Below are positions 11,101 through 33,429 of a DNA stretch of 64,000 nucleotides, in pieces. The stretch's first letter is position 1, and the number at the start of each line of letters is the position of its first letter. Under the pieces are notes generated by a model. That model was not told the DNA's origin and made no database searches. It saw nothing but the letters and a program-made list of their open reading frames with translations. Source of the DNA: Apus apus. Lineage: Eukaryota; Chordata; Aves; Apodiformes; Apodidae. The translations under genes and the position numbers were made by a program. The DNA lies in contig NC_067312.1 in assembly GCF_020740795.1 (NCBI RefSeq), positions 71,382,905 through 71,446,904 of the forward strand, written 5' to 3'.

Positions 11101-14100
11101 AATAACTGTACTGGTAACACTGAAAAGGAAGAAAATGTGGTGAGGTACTGTACCTAAAACTGCACTGATACAGTTTGTTGGTGCTATGGAGAATTCACTC
11201 TTCTGCAGAAAGGACTGGTTGAGTTTTTCTATGCACATATACCTGCATTATTTCAGAGTCATTGTGTTTGTTCACTGCTTTATTTTGGATAGTGGAGTGC
11301 AGTAGAGGTTCTGTTGTCCTTCTGCAGTTGGGAACCACAAAGTATGGGAACCACCCAGCAACGTGAAGGTGAGGTGGTGATCCAACATGCAGTGAAGCCT
11401 AAGCTTCACTGAGACTCATTTAATTATTTTAATTATTTTAGCCGCTTTTGTTCTGTTTCAGTTTCTGCCTCCCCCCCCCGAACTTTTATGTCATAATTCC
11501 ATAAGAACTGATTTAACTTATCTGGGACAGCAGTGGAACAGTCTTAAAACAACACTTTAGAGAACTCTGTATTAATGCTCCATGTATTTGCCTTGTAATA
11601 AGTTACACTTGAATATATCTCAAAACTGTGGCTCGCTGGTGCAGTAACAAAGCACTTTTGTGCTCTATTTTCCTAATGACTACTAACTGTCCTCTCAGTT
11701 CAAATCCCAGTGGCATTTTTCCATTGATATGCCCCCTGCTGTGTCCTCATATTAGCCTGCAAATTTCTTTTCACTCCAGTGCAACCTGGCCTTCTTCAGT
11801 AGTTGTGAGGGAAAACTAATATTGAAAAGCTGGCTTCCTTAGATAGAACCCCTGTTTGGCATCAGGTGTCTTGGCTAAGGATTTAATTTTTGATAGTAGG
11901 TTTTGTGTGAGTTTTTTTGTGTTGTGGTGTTTGTTTTTTTGTGTGTTCTGTTTTTTTTTGCCTAGCCCATAGTAAGGAAGAAAAAAGTCACCACATGAAA
12001 ACATAAAAGAGTCAGAAAACTACTTGGAAAAGCAGTGAGGTGGTATGTCTTGAAGAGTTTTATATTTTTATGTATAGAACTTAAGATGTAAAAAGTACAG
12101 TTGACTCTTCTAAAGCTCTTCATGTCCTCTTTCCTTTCTCAATGTGGTTTTTAGACAGTTCTAATTGGGTATAAAGTAATAGATATGTGATCGCTCTTAT
12201 TTATTTTGTCTCCCTTTTTTAAACAAAGCAGCTTGTTTGCTCAGAACTTGATAAGGTTGTGCGAGTTGTGCATTTGTCAGTCATCCTTGGATATGGACTG
12301 GTCCTTCTCTCCTGTTTTGGTTTATCCAATGTGTATTATCAGAAAGCATAAGATAAACTGGTACCTCACTTTTCTGTCAGTTTCTTGTGTATATTGATGG
12401 TGCTATATCATGGGAAACCAGCATCATATAATCCTATGTACGTGTACCTGTTGTGTTACCTGATATGTTGGATTTTATGGCTTGGAATTTAAGGCGCATT
12501 AGAGAACCAAAGCTGAACCTGAGCACATCTGTGGCATGCTCAATATGAATATCTGTTTGCCTTATATTCATTGCTCAACCTAATCCATCAATGCAAAGTA
12601 ATAAACAGCTGAGTAAAGAGCTACAAAATTAAAATTTAAGTGCAATGGAAGTGAATATCCTGGTTTATTGAAAATGTCCTTTGAGTTATTTTTCTGTGGG
12701 GGCCAGACAAAAAGAACTGCAGTGTTTAAATTAATATCTGAAAGTACTGTGAACTCTTTGTTTTCAGGGAGATCAGTATAGCCTTTTCCAGTAGGTAAAT
12801 AGCAAATGGAAAAAAACCCCACATAATAATACTTTTGTTAAGTGAAGATGGGGTAATGCAGGAATCTTCTTCAAAGAAAATGCCTTAGGAAACTGTTTAG
12901 CAAGATAGAGCACTTTGGAGTCTAAGCCTATTTTTTATTATTAATTTGACAGGGATGTGAAATTAAAATAATCCATCTCCTTGAAAAGTCTTGGGTGTAG
13001 AGGTTGGAAGAGAGGAGGGTATGTAAGCCTTCATATTTATACCTGCCCTTGTCCCACTGAAGTGGCTACATATGGTGAAACTTGTTTTTCCATGTTAATG
13101 GGTTTAGTTTGTCAAAACTCTTCAGAAATCAGGCATATAAAGTTACATCCACTCGTATCTAGCTGACACCAATTTCTTTGTTTCATTTATCCTTGTTTCA
13201 GATTTACTCTTGCATATGGAGCTTTTGTCATTTCAATAAAGCTGAATTTATATGGCTTTATTTCAAATAATTTTTAAAAAAGCAGTCTGTGTAGTGGAAT
13301 CCATTGCTCAGTGATGTTAAGTCAAACATTTACAGAAACATGTCAAACTGAGTGGGATTATAGTAGGTCTGTATGGGGACTACAGAATAGAAAATGAAGG
13401 AAATCTGTAGCACAGATTTGTTTTGTGTTAACTATCCTGATCATACTTAATCCTAAAGTAGGCAGTGTTTTGGAAAACAGATGATACCTCAACCAGACTA
13501 CTATGTTATCCAAACATACATCAAAAGACATATGTATCTGAGTATTTTTGGGTGGGCGAAGGGTTGTTAAAACATGCTGCTTTTTTTCCTCAGCTTTCCC
13601 ATACTCAAATGGATAATATGAAGTTGCTGAAAACTGCAGAGACATTTTTGGAAATGTGACTAAGATACTAGGAGCTTCTGAATCTTCATTCTTACTTACT
13701 GTATGTGATAGTATCTGCAGGCTGAAAAGATGTGTCTAGCAGAATTGTACAGATTTGTTTCCTTTTTGTGTGTGTTTGTTAGTTATTTGTTTTGGTTTTG
13801 TTTTTTGTTTTTTTAATCTGCAAAGCATATTACTATTTTAGTGCTGCCTTTTCTGAGAGATTATGGGGAAATTGGTATATATTTAAACTGATTTTTTATT
13901 TTTTATTTATTTTTATTTTTTTAGAAAATAAATATCTTTCTTAATAAATAGTCCAAGCTTGCAGTTTTCAGGGCAAGGCAATAGAGGAGTGGCTCTGTGC
14001 CATAATTACCTTTGATAGAGGCTTGGAAAGCCAGGCTGACCTACTGCCAAAGTAGAGTTGTAAAATATTTGTTGGGGCTTGCATCTGCTGTAGGAAGCAA

Positions 14101-17100
14101 AGGTAGTCAGTCTGGGCCTCTTTGGCATGCCTGCTGGCTTTCTATCCCAGCTCTACCCACTTGAATCTAGTCTGGTAGTTGTCTTTGATCCTTGCTCTGT
14201 TCTACACACGCTTTTTAGTAATTTCAGTACTAAAATTAACTTTTTCATCAGGAAATATTTCAGTTGTATGACTTATTTTAATTTTTTTTACAGGTTTATA
14301 ATATTATGTTAGTGCATCCTGTTTTATCTAAAGAAACCTTAGAATTTTTCTGGTATGGATTTTGGAAACTGAGGATTTGACAGCATGTACACAGTGAATT
14401 GTTTATATTTGAAAGAATTAATAGAAAAGAGTGAGAAAGAAAGGTTTGTCCCTTTTGGAAATCTATCCAGATACTCCATTACATGCTATTATATACTAGT
14501 ATAATTGCCCACTTGGGTGTTTTTTTTAATATTTGAAGACCTTTCTTTAAACCTTGTTATAGCTAGAAACGTTGCCTAATATAGATGCTTATAAGCAAGC
14601 TTGGCAAGCCTGGGTGCCTGGAGTTGGTAGTAGGTTAGGTCTGAGACTTCAAGAGGATGAAAGACACCAGGGTGGGCTTTGCCTGTAGGCTGCAATTAAG
14701 ATCAAAGCTTGTTAGTAAGATTCCTAGTATAAAGGTTGTTGACTGTCTGCTTCCTTCTGTTTCTCCTCATTTTTCAGCTGGTGACTGTAATAAATAAGTC
14801 TGACAAGGGTTGCTCCTTATCGTAGATTCCACATCTTTTGTGGCAAATCTTGCATATCCTACTGGCCCATGGAGTCTGACAAGCTCAAGATTGTTTTTTT
14901 TTTGGTTTGTTTTTTTTTTTTTGACAGTTTCACAAAAAATATGTGTATGTTTCCAATCCTTTTGTGGCTGCCATGAAGCAGTGGGAAGCAAGCAGTGCAA
15001 ATGTTAGCTATGTCAGAGTGTTGCTTCTGCAAACCGTGAGGACCAAGTACTGATTGCAGCTGACTTGAAGTCAATCTCTTAATCAAATATTGTCATGCAG
15101 GACTGAATTTTTTAAATGGGCCATTCACCCTCCGTGAAAAGTTATAAACTCATTCAGTCACTTCTTCATATCTACTGCCAATTTTTTATTCCTTTTCTTT
15201 ATCTGTGAGACAAAGTTGCATTACTGACAAAATTGCACTCCTTGTGCTTTTAATAAGGAACAAAGTTAAACCAAAGAACAACTAGATGCAGTTTAGGTTG
15301 TAATGTAAAAATGTGTTAGCCCCCTAAATTTCATTAGGAAACAAAGCTTTTGAAAATTTTTGTTTTCTTTGGGCTTCAGATGTATGCTTAAGTTTCAGCT
15401 GAAAGTTATTATTGAAACTTTCTTCAGTGTCAAACAAGTATTGTGGCCAAGGGAATGGAAGGCTTATTTTGGGATGCGATAGGAAGGATGCTGTATTCTT
15501 CTCTCCATGTTTTAGCCCAATTGTGTTACTCCAAAAATGAAATTAGGAGAGGAATTCCTTAATAGGTCATCAGTAGATTAACTGAGTCACAGTTGAAGTT
15601 TTTTGTCACATACTTGAATGCTCTTCCTCTTGAAGTATTGGAGTTAATGGAATTTGAAATTAACCTGAGAGTATATCAACTTGTATGAAATATATATCTA
15701 GAAATATTAATAAATATAGACATTACCCTATTTCCTTCTGTTAGAAGGTAATATCTAGCTTTAATCTTTAAAAGCAATCAGAGTTTTTCTTGACTGATTA
15801 AATCTCAGATAATCCATTTCTAAGTTCCTGCAGCATCTCCTGAATAGTGCCTTTTCTCTGATTATAGGTTAGCCATTCACTTCCTTGTGATTATTGATAT
15901 CTGATTTGTAGTGTATGTTGTGGCCAACCCAATGACAGAAGGGAGAAAATTAGACACTTTAATAGCCTTCTGCTGTATGTGCTGGCTTTCTGTTCTGAAC
16001 TTGCTGTAGTTAACTCTATTTTTCTCAACAAGAAAATACTTAAGTTAATTGCTCTATTAGGAAGACATAGTAGTTCTTTCTGATCTGTAAGTAGCCTTCC
16101 ATGCATAGCTACTGAATTTTGGAACACCTGCAACCAAAGCAATTTGAAAAAAGCCATTTTTCTGCGTGGCAAAAAATAAAGTGCTGAATTTAAAAATATT
16201 GTCAATGACGCTGTGTTGGAGCAGCCTGAAAGATTTGGCTCTTGGTCTATGCCTAGTGCTATCCAAAACAACATATAAAATTATTTGTAAAGCGATTTTA
16301 AAAGTGTCTTGTTTATTCAGAAGCAACTGTGTACCCTGTTTGTTCAGTGAGTAGACTCCAGTCAATTGCACGCCAGCCAACAGCTGATTTCTCCTTAGAA
16401 AGAAACATTGCCTAATATAGATCATAGAAGCCAAGGACCAAAGGGACAAAGTGCTAAAGATAAGCAGCTCAATCCTCAACTGTTCGAAGGCCTCAATAAA
16501 GCCTCTGATTTACAAATTTGGGGTGGAACTCAACTGTTCCCACCTGCAAGCTTGTCTCAGATCCTTGGCTCTAATATGGTGAGGTGATGGTATGTGGTGT
16601 GACCTCTGTGCCCTTAAGGAGGAAAAACTCTGGCTTTTGTCGGGCCCTAATCAGTCAGTTTCTCTGCAGCTTTTCTTTTTCATAATTAGGGGAGGAAGAA
16701 AGTACTGACTGCTCTCATTCTATTGAGACAATGAATGAAAAGAGCCTACAGAATCAGTGTTGCTGAATATTGAACAGCACTCAAAGGTACTCGTCCACTC
16801 TAATAGGCTCAGAGGTGCTTTTTAGGTTGATATAGTGAGGGTCTGATTTCGGTAATTGAGTTTGTTGGATAGCTGTAAAAATAGTCTGGTTTTTGAAATT
16901 ATTTTTAAAAAATAAGTGTCAGCAGTGGCTGAGCTGTTCAATAGTGAAAGTGCCAAAATTCAGGTGGCAGTTTTAGCGGTTTTGAACATTAATACGGTTC
17001 TTACCTGTGTGCCTACTTTTCCACCCAAAGATGTGAAAGTGAAACTAGCTCTTGCAATTTAAGTTCTCCTTCATACTTTTTATTTTTTGCTGCCTTTCAT

Positions 17101-17721
17101 ATGAAATTATGACTTTGTGTAGATGGTGATGTTAATAAATTCTTAAAAACCAGTACCAGCCTCTACATGCTTTTATGACCAGGTCTGTGGAGATTCAGGT
17201 CCCAAGTTGACATGCATTTTTCAGATCTCTTTATTAGTGTATGTGCAGTTACTTTATTTTAGCTATGTCTGGCCCAGAGTGACTCTTTATCCTTCGGTTG
17301 TAGGTGTAGTGTTATAGGATTATTTCCAACAATAACCACAAGAGAGAAATGTTTTGGCATTAATTAAAAAAAATAAATAGTAATAATTATAATGGGACTG
17401 CTTTCTGAATGTATAAAGGTAGATTCTTAGACAAACACATGCAGGACTGTTGGCTAGAAATTTGCATGTGTGGTGGTTAGGACAATAAATTATCCTGTTG
17501 AATACTTGGCCTTTTAAAGCATTATTTAGCTATTAGGTTGAAATGTGCATATTTTTTTTTTCACTTTTAGGACCTACAGTTAGCTTTTGGGAGACAATGG
17601 TGATGACAGTAGCAATGGGAAACATAAGAGGTTGCAGCCTTGATGCTATGCTTTCTCGCCTGTTTACATGCCTATGACATCTCCTGTGGAAGTGACTAAA
17701 GAAGTGTGGATTCAATCAAAT
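5131..17721 (+). other. XRCC4: XRCC4 intron 1, left part
   Basis: About 12.6 kb of AT-rich DNA between the CpG island and a large CR1 copy. I see no exon, RNA gene or structured mobile element in it. Small features are a 9-bp tandem duplication near 7860, a 13-bp tandem duplication at 8388-8413, a C-run near 11471 and T-rich or GT-rich tracts near 11.9, 13.8 and 14.9 kb. Open frames such as 5791-6213 (+), 15891-16274 (-) and 16057-16479 (-) lack similarity that I recognise and look like chance. Confidence 0.7.
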
Positions 17722-20300
17722 TTCATAGGATCATAGAATGGTTTGGGTTGGAGAGGATCTTGAAGATCATCTAGTTTCGTCCTCCTGCATGGGCAGGAAC
17801 ACTTTTCACTAGACCAGGTTGCTCAAAGTCCTGTCCAGTCTGTCCTTGAACACTTCCAGGGAAGGGGCAGCCTCAACTTCCCTGAGCAACCTGTTCCAGT
17901 GTCTCACCACACTCACATAAAGAGTTTCTTCCTAATGTCCTATCTAAATCTACCCTCTTCCAGTCTGAAACCTTTACCCCCTGTCCTATCACTCCATGTC
18001 CTTCTAACAAGTCCCTCCCCAGCTTTCCTGTAGCCTCTTCAGGTACTGGAAAGTGTTTTAAAATGTACCAAGAGCCTTCTCTTCTCCAGGTGGAAAAACC
18101 CCAGCTCCCTCAGCCTGTCTCCATAGCAGAGGTGCTCCAACCCTCTGGTCATCTTCATGGCCTCTTCTGGACTCACTCCAACAGCTACATGTTCTTCCTG
18201 TGTTGGGGATGCCAGAACTGGACACAATACTCTAGGTGGGGTCTCACAAGAGTGAAGAGGGGGGTATCACCTCCCTTGACCTGCTGACCATGCTTCCTTT
18301 GATGCAGCCCAGGACAGAGTTTGCCTTCTGGGCTGCAAGCACATGCTGCCTGCTCCTGTTGAACTTTTCATAAACCAGCACTCCAAAATTCTTCTCAGGG
18401 CTGTTCTCAATCCATTCTCTGCCGAAGCTGTAGTTGTGCTTGGGATTGCTCTGCCCCTTGTGGAGACCTTGTACTTGGCCTTCATGAGTTTGGCATTGGC
18501 CCACTCATCCAGCCCTGTGTCCAGATCCCTTTGGATGGCTTCCCTTCCTTCCAGCCTGTCGACCACACCACACAGGTTGGTGTCATCAGCAAACTTGCTG
18601 AGGGTGCAGTCTGTCCATGTCTCCAACAAAGATGTTAGATAGCATGGGTCCCAGTACTGACCCTTGAGGAACATCACTCTTCACTGGTCTCCATTTGGCC
18701 ATCAAGCCATTGATTACTGCTACTCTTTGCGTGTGACCATCCAGACAATTCCTTAACCACCAGGAAGTCCATCAAATCCATATCTTTCCAATTTAGAGAC
18801 CAGGTTGTCTTGTGGGACAGTATTGAATGCTTTGCACAAGTTCAGGTAAATGGCATCAGTTGCTCTTCTCTTATCCACCACTGCAGTGACTCCATCATAA
18901 AAGGTCACCAGATTTGTCAGGCATAATTTGCCCTTGTTGAAGCCATGTTGGTTGCCACCAGCGACCTCCACTTTTTTCATGTGACTTAGCAGAGCCTCAG
19001 GAGGATCTGCTCCATGATCTTGCTGGGCACAGACTGGCATGTAGTTCTCCAGGTCTTCCTGTTTTCCCTTTTTGAAAAAGTTTCCCCTTTTCCAGTCAGG
19101 GGGAACTTCACCCAACCACTATGACTGTTTAAATATGATGGAAAGCAGCTTTGCAACTTCATCTGCCAGTTCCCTCAGGAGCTGTGAATGGACATTTTCA
19201 CATTCCATGAACTAGTGCACTTTCAGGCTTTTAGGTGGTCTCAGACCTGCTCTTCTACTGTGGGTGGAGCATCTCCTAGTCCTTGTCTTTGCCTTTTGCG
19301 ACTTGCATTATGTGGCCAGAGCCTGTGCTGGTCAAGACTGAGGAAGAAAGGCATTGAGTACCTCAGCCTTCTCCCTATCCCTCATGACCAGATCTCCTGT
19401 TACCTTATGGAGGAGGCCCACATTTTCTTTAGTCTTCCTGCAATCAATAATGTGCCTGTAGAAGCTTTTCTTGTTACCCTTGAAGTCCCTAGCCAGATTT
19501 AATTCTATCTGGGCTTTAGCTTTCCTAACCTGATTCCTGGCTGCACGTACAGCTTCTTTGTACTGCCCCCAGGCTACCTGTCCTTGCAACCACCCTCTGT
19601 GAACTTTGTTTTTACAGCTAAGTGTGTCCAGGAGCTCCTTGTTCATCCATACAGGTCTCCTGACATTATAGTCTGCCTTCCACTTTGTTGGGTCATATCA
19701 CTTTTGGGCTTGGAGGAGGTGGTCCTTGAATATTGACCAGCTTTCTTGGGCCCCTCTCCCCTCCAGTGCTTTATCCTATAGTACCCTACTGGGCAGACCC
19801 CTGAACAGATCAAAGGCTGCTCTCCTGAAGTTCAGGGTAGTGAGCTTGCTTTGTACTCTCCGTGTTGCTCTGAGGATCCTGAATTCCAGCATTTCATGGT
19901 CACTTCAGCCAAGGCTGCCCTTAAGCTTCACCTTGTCCACTAGCCTGGTGACAACAAGGTACAGCATAGCACCTTTTTTGATTGATTTTTGTGCCACTTG
20001 GATAAATTCTAGGAACCTCCTGGATGGCTGGTGCCTTGCTGTGTTATCCCTCCAGCAGATACAGGAATGGTTGGAATGTGCCATGAGACCCAGGCCTTGC
20101 AAGTGTGAAGCTGCTCCTAGTTGTCTGTAGAGGGCCTCATCTGCTTGGTCTTCCTGGTCAAGTGGCTTGTAGCAGACCCCGCCAGTATTATGTCACCTTC
20201 CCCTGTATTGTGTTTAACCCTGATCCATAAGCTCTTGATCAGCTCCTTATCCATCCCCAGGCAGAGCTTCATGGACTCCAGCTCATAATAGATTTAGAGT
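17722..20300 (-). mobile_element. CR1 LINE retrotransposon, 5'-truncated and decayed
   Basis: About 2.6 kb of one CR1 copy, reading right to left (antisense to XRCC4). From 20.3 kb downward it encodes the C-terminal part of the endonuclease (ADEALYRQLGAASHLQ; CICWRDNTA), the linker (NKELLDT..., [10 protein letters not shown] near 19.34 kb), and reverse transcriptase with palm motifs KAFNTVPQD near 18.83 kb and [12 protein letters not shown] near 18.59 kb, then the RT C-terminal part and 3' untranslated region. It ends at 17722 with the CR1 tail, whose minus strand reads CATTCTATGATCCTATGA. The frame is broken several times and the first palm aspartate of the usual AFDTVPHD motif is asparagine here, so it cannot be active. 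The 5' boundary is approximate. Confidence 0.93.
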
Positions 20301-29379
<9,079 letters not shown>

Positions 29380-29936
29380 AAATCATAGAACCACCAAGGC
29401 TGGAAAAGATCTTCAACATCATCAAGTCCAACTGTCTTCCCTATAACCCTAACCTGTTCTCCAGACCCCTTGTCAGCCCAGTTGCCCTTCTCTGCCCCCT
29501 TTCCAGCACCCCAATGTCCTTTCTATACTGCGGTGCCTGAATCTGCACACAGTACTCCAGGTGCAGCCTCACCAAGGTTGAATAGAGGGGCAGGATCACC
29601 TCCCTGGTCCTGCTGGTCACACTATTCCTGGTGCAGGCCAAAATGCTGTTGGGCTTCTTGGCCATCTGGGCACACTGCTGGTTCATGTTCAGCCAGTTGT
29701 CAATCAACACCCCCAGGTCCCTCTCTGCTGGGCAGCTCTCCAGCCACTCCTCCCCAGGCCTGTAGCATTGCTTGTGGCTGAAGTGCAGGACCTGATATTT
29801 GGCCTTATTGAAACTCATGCCACTGGCCTTGGCCCATCGATCAAGCCTGTCCAGGTCCCTCTGAAGAGCCTCCCTACCCTCAAGCATATCGACACTCCCA
29901 CCCAAATTAAGTGTTGTCTGCGAACTCATCCTGCAA
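29380..29936 (-). mobile_element. CR1 LINE fragment (RT C-terminal part to 3' end)
   Basis: Read on the minus strand, the segment encodes the RT part that follows the palm motif: [52 protein letters not shown] and LERGQRRAT. The FADD box at the right end is itself frame-broken and reads FADNT. It differs from the 17.7 kb copy ([20 protein letters not shown] against GRAIPSTT...), so it is another CR1 subfamily. After the RT frame most of the 3' untranslated region appears lost, and the copy ends near AAAATCATAGAACCACCAAG. Its right end abuts a second, oppositely oriented CR1. Confidence 0.9.
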
Positions 29937-31866
29937 ACAGGAAATTGAGCAAAGGTGACAGAAGGTCTGTGTGGATGAACAAGAAGGTTCTGGCTAAACT
30001 CAGACATTAAAAGCAAGCATACAAGAGAGGAAAGCCAGAGCTGGGTCATCAGGTGGTGATACAGAGACAGTGACCAAGCATGCAGGGATGGGGTTAGGAA
30101 AGCCAGAGCCCACCTGGAGCAGCATCTGGCAAGGAATGTGAAGGGCAGCTAAGACTTCTGCAGGCTAGTCAGCAGCAAAAGGAAGATGAGGGAAAATACA
30201 GGCCTGCTGCAAAATGGGGCAGGGGGACTGGTGACAAAGGACATGGAAAAGATCAAGGTGCCCTTGCTCAGTGCATTCTTTGCCTGCATCTTTGCAGGTT
30301 AAGATTTCCCTTCAGAAATCTCAGGTCCCTCAGATCAGTGGGAAAGTGAGGAGCAAAGGAGGTTTACCATTGGAGGAGGATTAAATTAAATATTATCTCA
30401 AGCTGAATGTACACAAGTATATGGGGCCTGTTTGGATAAGAGTGGCAGTACTGTGGGATCTGGCCCATGTCATTTTGAGACCATTCTTTATTGTTTTTAC
30501 AAGGTAATAGTAAACAGGGGAATAATTAAAGGCTTGGAAGAAATGTCTCTCCCATCTTAGGAAATGGTAAGGGAATGGATCTGGGTAACTGGAGGAGTAG
30601 CATTAGAGTAATAATCCTGGAAACCATTTAAAAAATATTAAGGATAAGGTGATGAGTAGTCAGTATGGATTTATGAAGGGGAAATTGTGCCTGACTGACC
30701 CAATAACCTTCTGTAATGAAATTACTAGCTTGTTGAATGAGGAGAGGGCAGTGGATGTTGTTTGTTTTGGCTTTAGGTAGCAAAGCTTTCAACAACTGTG
30801 TCCTCTGACGTCCACAGAGACTAACTGGTAAAGTATGGACTAGATGAATGAGCAGATGAACAGTGGAATGGATTGAGCTATGCCAGTTCAATTAGATTTC
30901 ATCAAGTTGTCATCAGTGGCATGAAGTCCAGCTGGAGGCCAGTTAATAGTGGCTTTGCACCACAGAGGTCAGTACTGGGTCCAGTACTATTAACATCTTC
31001 ATTAATCACTTGGATCACGACACAGTGCATCCTCAGCAAGTTTACACATTATGCAAAACTGAGGGGCAGGCTTGATAGAGAATTAGGTTGCCATTCAGAG
31101 AAACCTGGATGAAATGGACTCTCATGAAATTCAACAAAAGGAAATGCAAAACTATACCTGGGGAGGAATAAGCTCCAAGGCTGTTGTAGTGTTTTGGGTG
31201 ACTGACTGCACACAGGTCCTTTATTGACTGGGAGTTCTGGTGAGCAAGAAGTTGAAGATGAGCCAGCTATGCAGCCTGTGGCAAAGAAGACCATCAGCCT
31301 CCTGGGATGCATTGGGAAGACTTTTGCAGCAGGCCAGGTGAGATGATCCTTCCCGTCTGCTCAACCCTGGTGAGACCTCTGATGCAATGTCCAGCTTTGG
31401 GCTTTCTGGTGTGAAAAAACTTGAATTTGTGGAATTGAGTCCAGTGACCATTTGTGAAAGTGACTGAAGGACCTGAGCATTTGTTACGGTAGCAGAAGTT
31501 GAGAGAGCTGTGAGTTTGTCAGCCTGGAGGAGAGAAGGCTTAGGGCGATTTTTTTCAATGTGTATTAATTAATACCTGATGAGAGGGAGTAAAGAAGATA
31601 CAGCCAGACTCTTCTCAGTGATGTCCAGTGAAAGGTTGAGATGCAGTGGGCACGAATTGAAATACAAGAAATTCAAACTTTGTTACCGTATGAATGACCA
31701 AGCACCAGAACAGATGTCCCAAAGAGAATGGGAAGCTGCAGTCCTTGGATATAGTGAAAACCGGTTCAAAACATGCCCCTGAACAACTTTTGTAGTTAAC
31801 CCTTCTTTGATCAGTGGAGTTGGACTAGATCATCTCCGGAGGTCCATTCCAACCTCAACCACTCTT
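29937..31866 (+). mobile_element. CR1 LINE, old and heavily decayed, opposite orientation
   Basis: On the plus strand the copy opens with the linker between endonuclease and RT ([20 protein letters not shown], 29.97 kb). It continues through traces of the RT fingers and palm (GFMKGKLCLTDPITF near 30.67 kb; SVLGPVLL near 30.97 kb; LSKFTHYAKL near 31.03 kb, where CR1 usually has FADDTKL) and ends with the 3' segment GTTGGACTAGATCATCTCC at about 31.8 kb. Many stops and frameshifts, and loss of the catalytic aspartates, mark it as long dead. Internal deletions make it shorter than the same region of an intact CR1. Confidence 0.88.
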
Positions 31867-33429
31867 CAGTCTGGGAAAATGAGATATAATTGCTGAAGAT
31901 GCAGAATTAATACAGAAGTCCTGAAGTACCTGAGAATATAACTATTCATAGCAAGTTATTACGCATTTATGTCTGCTGTGTTTTTGTATGTTGGGTTGAT
32001 TTGACACAGTTGATACTTTCCTCCTTTGCAATATGAAGTTAGTTGCTGTGTCAAGAAGATTGGAGAAAAAGGAGGCAATGTGAACAGGCTCGTGTTTGAC
32101 TGAAATGCTTTTCTGTTTCTATCAGTGTTATTTCAATACATGTGCAGGCTTGTCTCTCAAAGGTGTTTGTACAGAGAAGAAACAGGTTTTAAGAGGCATA
32201 CTTTAGGTTACTTGCAGTTCTGTGGTGGATGTGTTTTGGGTCTTTTTTGTTGGTTTTTGGGTTGATTTTTGCTATGTGTGATTGGGTTTTTTTGTTGTTT
32301 GGGTTTTTTTTGTGGGGGTTTTGTTCAGGCTGTCACAAACAAATGTCCTTTTGCATATCTTGCTCTCTCAAATGCTGGGCAAATGCAAGAAAGGTCTAAG
32401 ATCAAGCAGGGGTAAATGACTGTCTAGTCTTCTGCAGAAGATTGGTCAGAAGAAAAGGAAGCACTTCTATCAAGTAAAAATTAAAATACTGTATTGGTAG
32501 AATACACATTAAAGCCTGCATTACATTGTACACATCCAATCATAACTTTAATTTGGAGTCTCTGCTTTTGTCTGTCTGTGCAAGAAACAGAGTTTGTAGA
32601 ATAACGTAAAAAGGAAGGCAAATAACCAGAGGCCCAGGTGCTAAAACCAAGAACTGTTTCTTGCTTCTCCTAGTGAAAGATGGTGAGTCTCGATAAGCTG
32701 CTATTTCAGTTTGACTGTTAACCAAAAGAAAATTTAGGGAGAAATAGATTATCCAAAGCAGACAGTATAGGCTATCATGGTTCATAACAACAGTACAACT
32801 TTTATGGGCCTATTCTGTCCATATTCAACCGTTCTTCATCAAAGCAATGGAATACATTTTTCTTCCTAGACTTAATGTGATGCAAAATGGAGACACATTC
32901 CCCATTCATGGTCCTTGAATGTGAATGGTGAAACATGGATTCCCAAGTCCCTACATGTAGCTTCATTTGTAAATTAACAGTTTATTATTTTTTTATATAA
33001 GTTTGTGTGTTAGAAGCTTGGAAAACTGGATCAAGAATGCGTGAGGAGACAGTTGCATTTGTTGTCTTATAGGGCTTAGATTACATACTTTCAAAGAGAA
33101 CTGAGAGGGCACAATAAATCATAGTTAAAACATTCAACTCTTTGTTGCAAGGTTAGTGCTAGAATAACTTCAGGCAAGTAGAATTGTGGACTAGTAGCAA
33201 TAAACCATGTTCAGACATGGAAAAAAAGATACACAGTTTTAATGAAAAACACAGTATTCCTGCTACATCTCTTTTAGCATCTGGCATACTAGTATACATG
33301 ACAGAAAAGGAATGTCCTAATACTTGCCTCCTCCTTAAAGTCTGTGAATGTGTGTCTGTGTGTACATATGTGTGAACACGTATATGTAGTTATATGTGTA
33401 TTTATTTCTTGCATGTTTCTTTCTGGTAG
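31867..33429 (+). other. XRCC4: XRCC4 intron 2, right part, with splice acceptor
   Basis: About 1.6 kb of intron. It includes a GT-rich tract at 32.2-32.3 kb and ends with a pyrimidine-rich acceptor, TTTCTTTCTGGTAG, with AG at 33428-33429. Nothing else was recognised. Confidence 0.8.
32221..32330 (+). repeat. G/T-rich low-complexity tract
   Basis: About 110 bases are almost free of A and C and contain repeated GGGTTTTT and GGTTTTTGGG runs. Similar but shorter plus-strand tracts occur near 11.9, 13.8, 14.9, 44.75, 53.14 and 58.83 kb. No repeat family was recognised. Confidence 0.7.

Noticed and set aside
15891..16479. Two overlapping minus-strand frames (127 and 140 codons)
   Set aside because: They overlap in different frames, share no known motif and look like chance openings in intron 1.
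18063..20130. Several plus-strand frames of 70-134 codons
   Set aside because: They are the antisense of the CR1 coding sequence, whose real reading direction is minus.
29470..30010. Plus-strand frames over the CR1 at 29.4-29.9 kb
   Set aside because: Antisense of the minus-strand RT frame, which carries clear CR1 motifs.
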